Assembly: GCA_947038195.1 (NCBI GenBank)
Contig: CAMQVI010000013.1
Location: 1 to 35,632, forward strand
Length of the DNA: 35,632 nucleotides
Direction of reading: 5' to 3'
Source of the DNA: an uncultured Brevinema sp.
GTDB taxonomy: Bacteria > Spirochaetota > Brevinematia > Brevinematales > Brevinemataceae
The notes under the pieces are model-generated. The model ran no database searches. It was not told the DNA's origin and saw nothing but the letters and a program-made list of their open reading frames with translations. The first letter of the stretch is position 1. Every line of letters starts with the position of its first letter. The translations under genes and the position numbers were made by a program. Positions 34,402-35,632 of the stretch are shown here, one piece after another.

Positions 34402-34455
34402 ATGAATTGTTATACTATACAACACTCAAACACAAAAGAAAAATGGACGAAGTGC
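34402..34455 (+). pseudogene. Truncated gene start that runs into the antisense flippase
   Basis: The ATG has an excellent ribosome site and promoter. The frame opens MNCYTIQHSNTKEKWTKC, then enters the 3' end of the minus-strand flippase gene and continues as antisense to a stop at 34599, 65 codons in all. The product is unrecognised. The clean signals followed by antisense sequence suggest the first codons of a gene cut by a rearrangement. A real 65-residue protein or a regulatory antisense transcript is the alternative. Confidence 0.4.
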
Positions 34456-35632
34456 CTAGCGGTTTTTGAATATGGTGGCATGAATGATAATAATAGTAAG
34501 AATACTATAGCCGACGATTCCCACAATTTGAGATACTGCGAAGATAGAATTATTGAAAAGAAAAATTCCTGTATAAAGACATATTGTGCCAATAGCTAAA
34601 ACAACTGGGTAAAAGATGTTTTCTTTGACAAGATAGTAGTTCAAAAAGTAATAAATTATTGAGTAAGGAGCAAAGAGAAATGTATAATAAGGCATGAATT
34701 TTTGAAATCTTATTGCTATAGTTATTTCATTTTTGAAAAGTATTTTTGCAATTAAAGGTGCTGTGATCCAAAAAAACACACAGTACATAATTACTAAGAC
34801 TAATAAAAATATACAACCATACCATAAAGCGATTTTGGAGTCATGGGTTTTTTTTGACATGAGAGGAAGCACAATAAAAGATATAGCAGTTGCTAAGAAA
34901 ATAGATCCTTTCCCAAATAAACTCGCACTAGAAAACAAAGCAGATTCATTAGGTAACAAAGAACGGACTAACACAGAATCTGAATAGACTAACAATGAAA
35001 ATAGTCCAACAGAACCAAGAGAAATCCACAATACTTTATAGGGAAAGTTTTTTATTTTATAAGAAATGGATTCTTGAGATAGGAGATTGCTAATAACAGA
35101 ATTTATATAAGGATACCCGCTTCCTAAAAGAAACACAATATTACTAATGATGATTCCAAGCATAGCCCCAATCATTGTTGAGGATTGAGATAAAATAACC
35201 CAACCAGCAATAACTCTAATCACACTATGTACAATCTGTATCATTCCCGCACTAAAGAAACGATTTTCAGCTTGTAATAAGCTAGTATAAGGAATCGGAA
35301 TAATTTGTAAAGCTAAAGATACCCCTAGAAGCACTAAAATAGATAAGTTATTAGTATGGAAAATAGATTGAAATACAGGAATTAATAAACTCCACAGAAT
35401 AAAGATGATTATTGCAATCGTTGTTAGAATCCTAACAAAAAATTGTCCTTCTAGGTGAAGGGTTTTGTTGCTCATGGATGAGAAATACTTTGTCAACGAA
35501 AATTGAAAAGCATTAATGGGGAGAATTAGCAAGCCAACAAACTGCAATAAAGGTTGGATAATACCATAATCATCGATGTCTAAAAAAAACATCATAATGA
35601 ATTGATATAGTAAGTATAAAATAGCTGTTAAC
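34456..35632 (-). CDS. Polysaccharide flippase (Wzx/MATE-like), 5' end outside the window
   Basis: At least 391 residues are visible, with about ten to eleven membrane helices and little soluble sequence. DIDDYGIIQPLLQFVGLLIL near the visible start is the usual motif after the first helix of Wzx/RfbX lipid-linked oligosaccharide flippases (MVF/MOP superfamily), and paired helices continue to the end. The frame stays open to the last base of the window, with LTAILYLLYQF upstream of the first in-window ATG (35595), so the true start lies beyond it. The C-terminus ends at a TAG in 34456-34458. Its substrate, such as a surface glycan repeat unit, is inferred. Confidence 0.8.
   Translation of the reverse strand, partial: LTAILYLLYQFIMMFFLDIDDYGIIQPLLQFVGLLILPINAFQFSLTKYFSSMSNKTLHLEGQFFVRILTTIAIIIFILWSLLIPVFQSIFHTNNLSILVLLGVSLALQIIPIPYTSLLQAENRFFSAGMIQIVHSVIRVIAGWVILSQSSTMIGAMLGIIISNIVFLLGSGYPYINSVISNLLSQESISYKIKNFPYKVLWISLGSVGLFSLLVYSDSVLVRSLLPNESALFSSASLFGKGSIFLATAISFIVLPLMSKKTHDSKIALWYGCIFLLVLVIMYCVFFWITAPLIAKILFKNEITIAIRFQKFMPYYTFLFAPYSIIYYFLNYYLVKENIFYPVVLAIGTICLYTGIFLFNNSIFAVSQIVGIVGYSILTIIIIHATIFKNR

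Overview
The window is an AT-rich stretch of bacterial chromosome, most likely from a spirochaete. The gene set includes a Maf/DUF115 motility-associated glycosyltransferase, a long pyrophosphate-dependent phosphofructokinase, a SpoIVB-S55-type exported protein, DUF502 membrane domains, several exported lipoproteins and an outer-membrane beta-barrel. Together these point to a diderm, motile, sugar-fermenting, probably host- or gut-associated organism. I cannot name the genus. I saw no rRNA, tRNA, CRISPR array or intact insertion sequence.

Layout. 1-1665: the 3' end of a probable pepT and an oligopeptide-binding lipoprotein, a peptide-uptake unit. 1717-2744: a DUF1697 gene and a small gene broken by an in-frame amber codon. 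2895-3810: an orphan pair encoding a EutS/PduU-type microcompartment shell protein and a EutP/PduV-type P-loop protein. 3865-11839: two versions of an alpha-glucoside module, each with a GH4 6-phospho-alpha-glucosidase, a PTS EIICB transporter and a GntR/UTRA regulator. Between them lies a scar made of a gntR fragment fused to the last 75 bases of eutP, which records an old tandem duplication. 12080-16847: a probable minus-strand operon of a class B penicillin-binding protein, a double-DUF502 membrane protein and a Maf glycosyltransferase, with a decayed copy of the maf 5' end beside it. 17018-20377: an exported cyclophilin, accA and pfp. 20596-24442: a small membrane protein, an outer-membrane beta-barrel and an exported S55-type protein. 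24671-30444: a divergent LacI-family regulator and a complete rbsKDACB ribose operon, separated by three interlocking inverted-repeat arms. 30754-33212: three poorly characterised genes, two with signal peptides and one encoding pentapeptide repeats. 33428-34216: a short-chain dehydrogenase resembling clostridial 7-alpha-hydroxysteroid dehydrogenases. 34347-35632: a good promoter, ribosome binding site and start codon that run into the 3' end of an oppositely oriented polysaccharide flippase, which leaves the window.

How the genes fit together. The transport genes feed central metabolism. The PTS pair imports and phosphorylates alpha-glucosides, which the GH4 enzymes split to glucose 6-phosphate and an aglycone or sugar. 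The ribose ABC system with RbsD and RbsK yields ribose 5-phosphate. PFP provides PPi-linked glycolysis and AccA belongs to fatty acid synthesis. The envelope group (PBP, DUF502, cyclophilin, beta-barrel, S55 protein, flippase) and Maf serve the cell surface and flagella. Family assignments come from motif recognition only; no database search was run.
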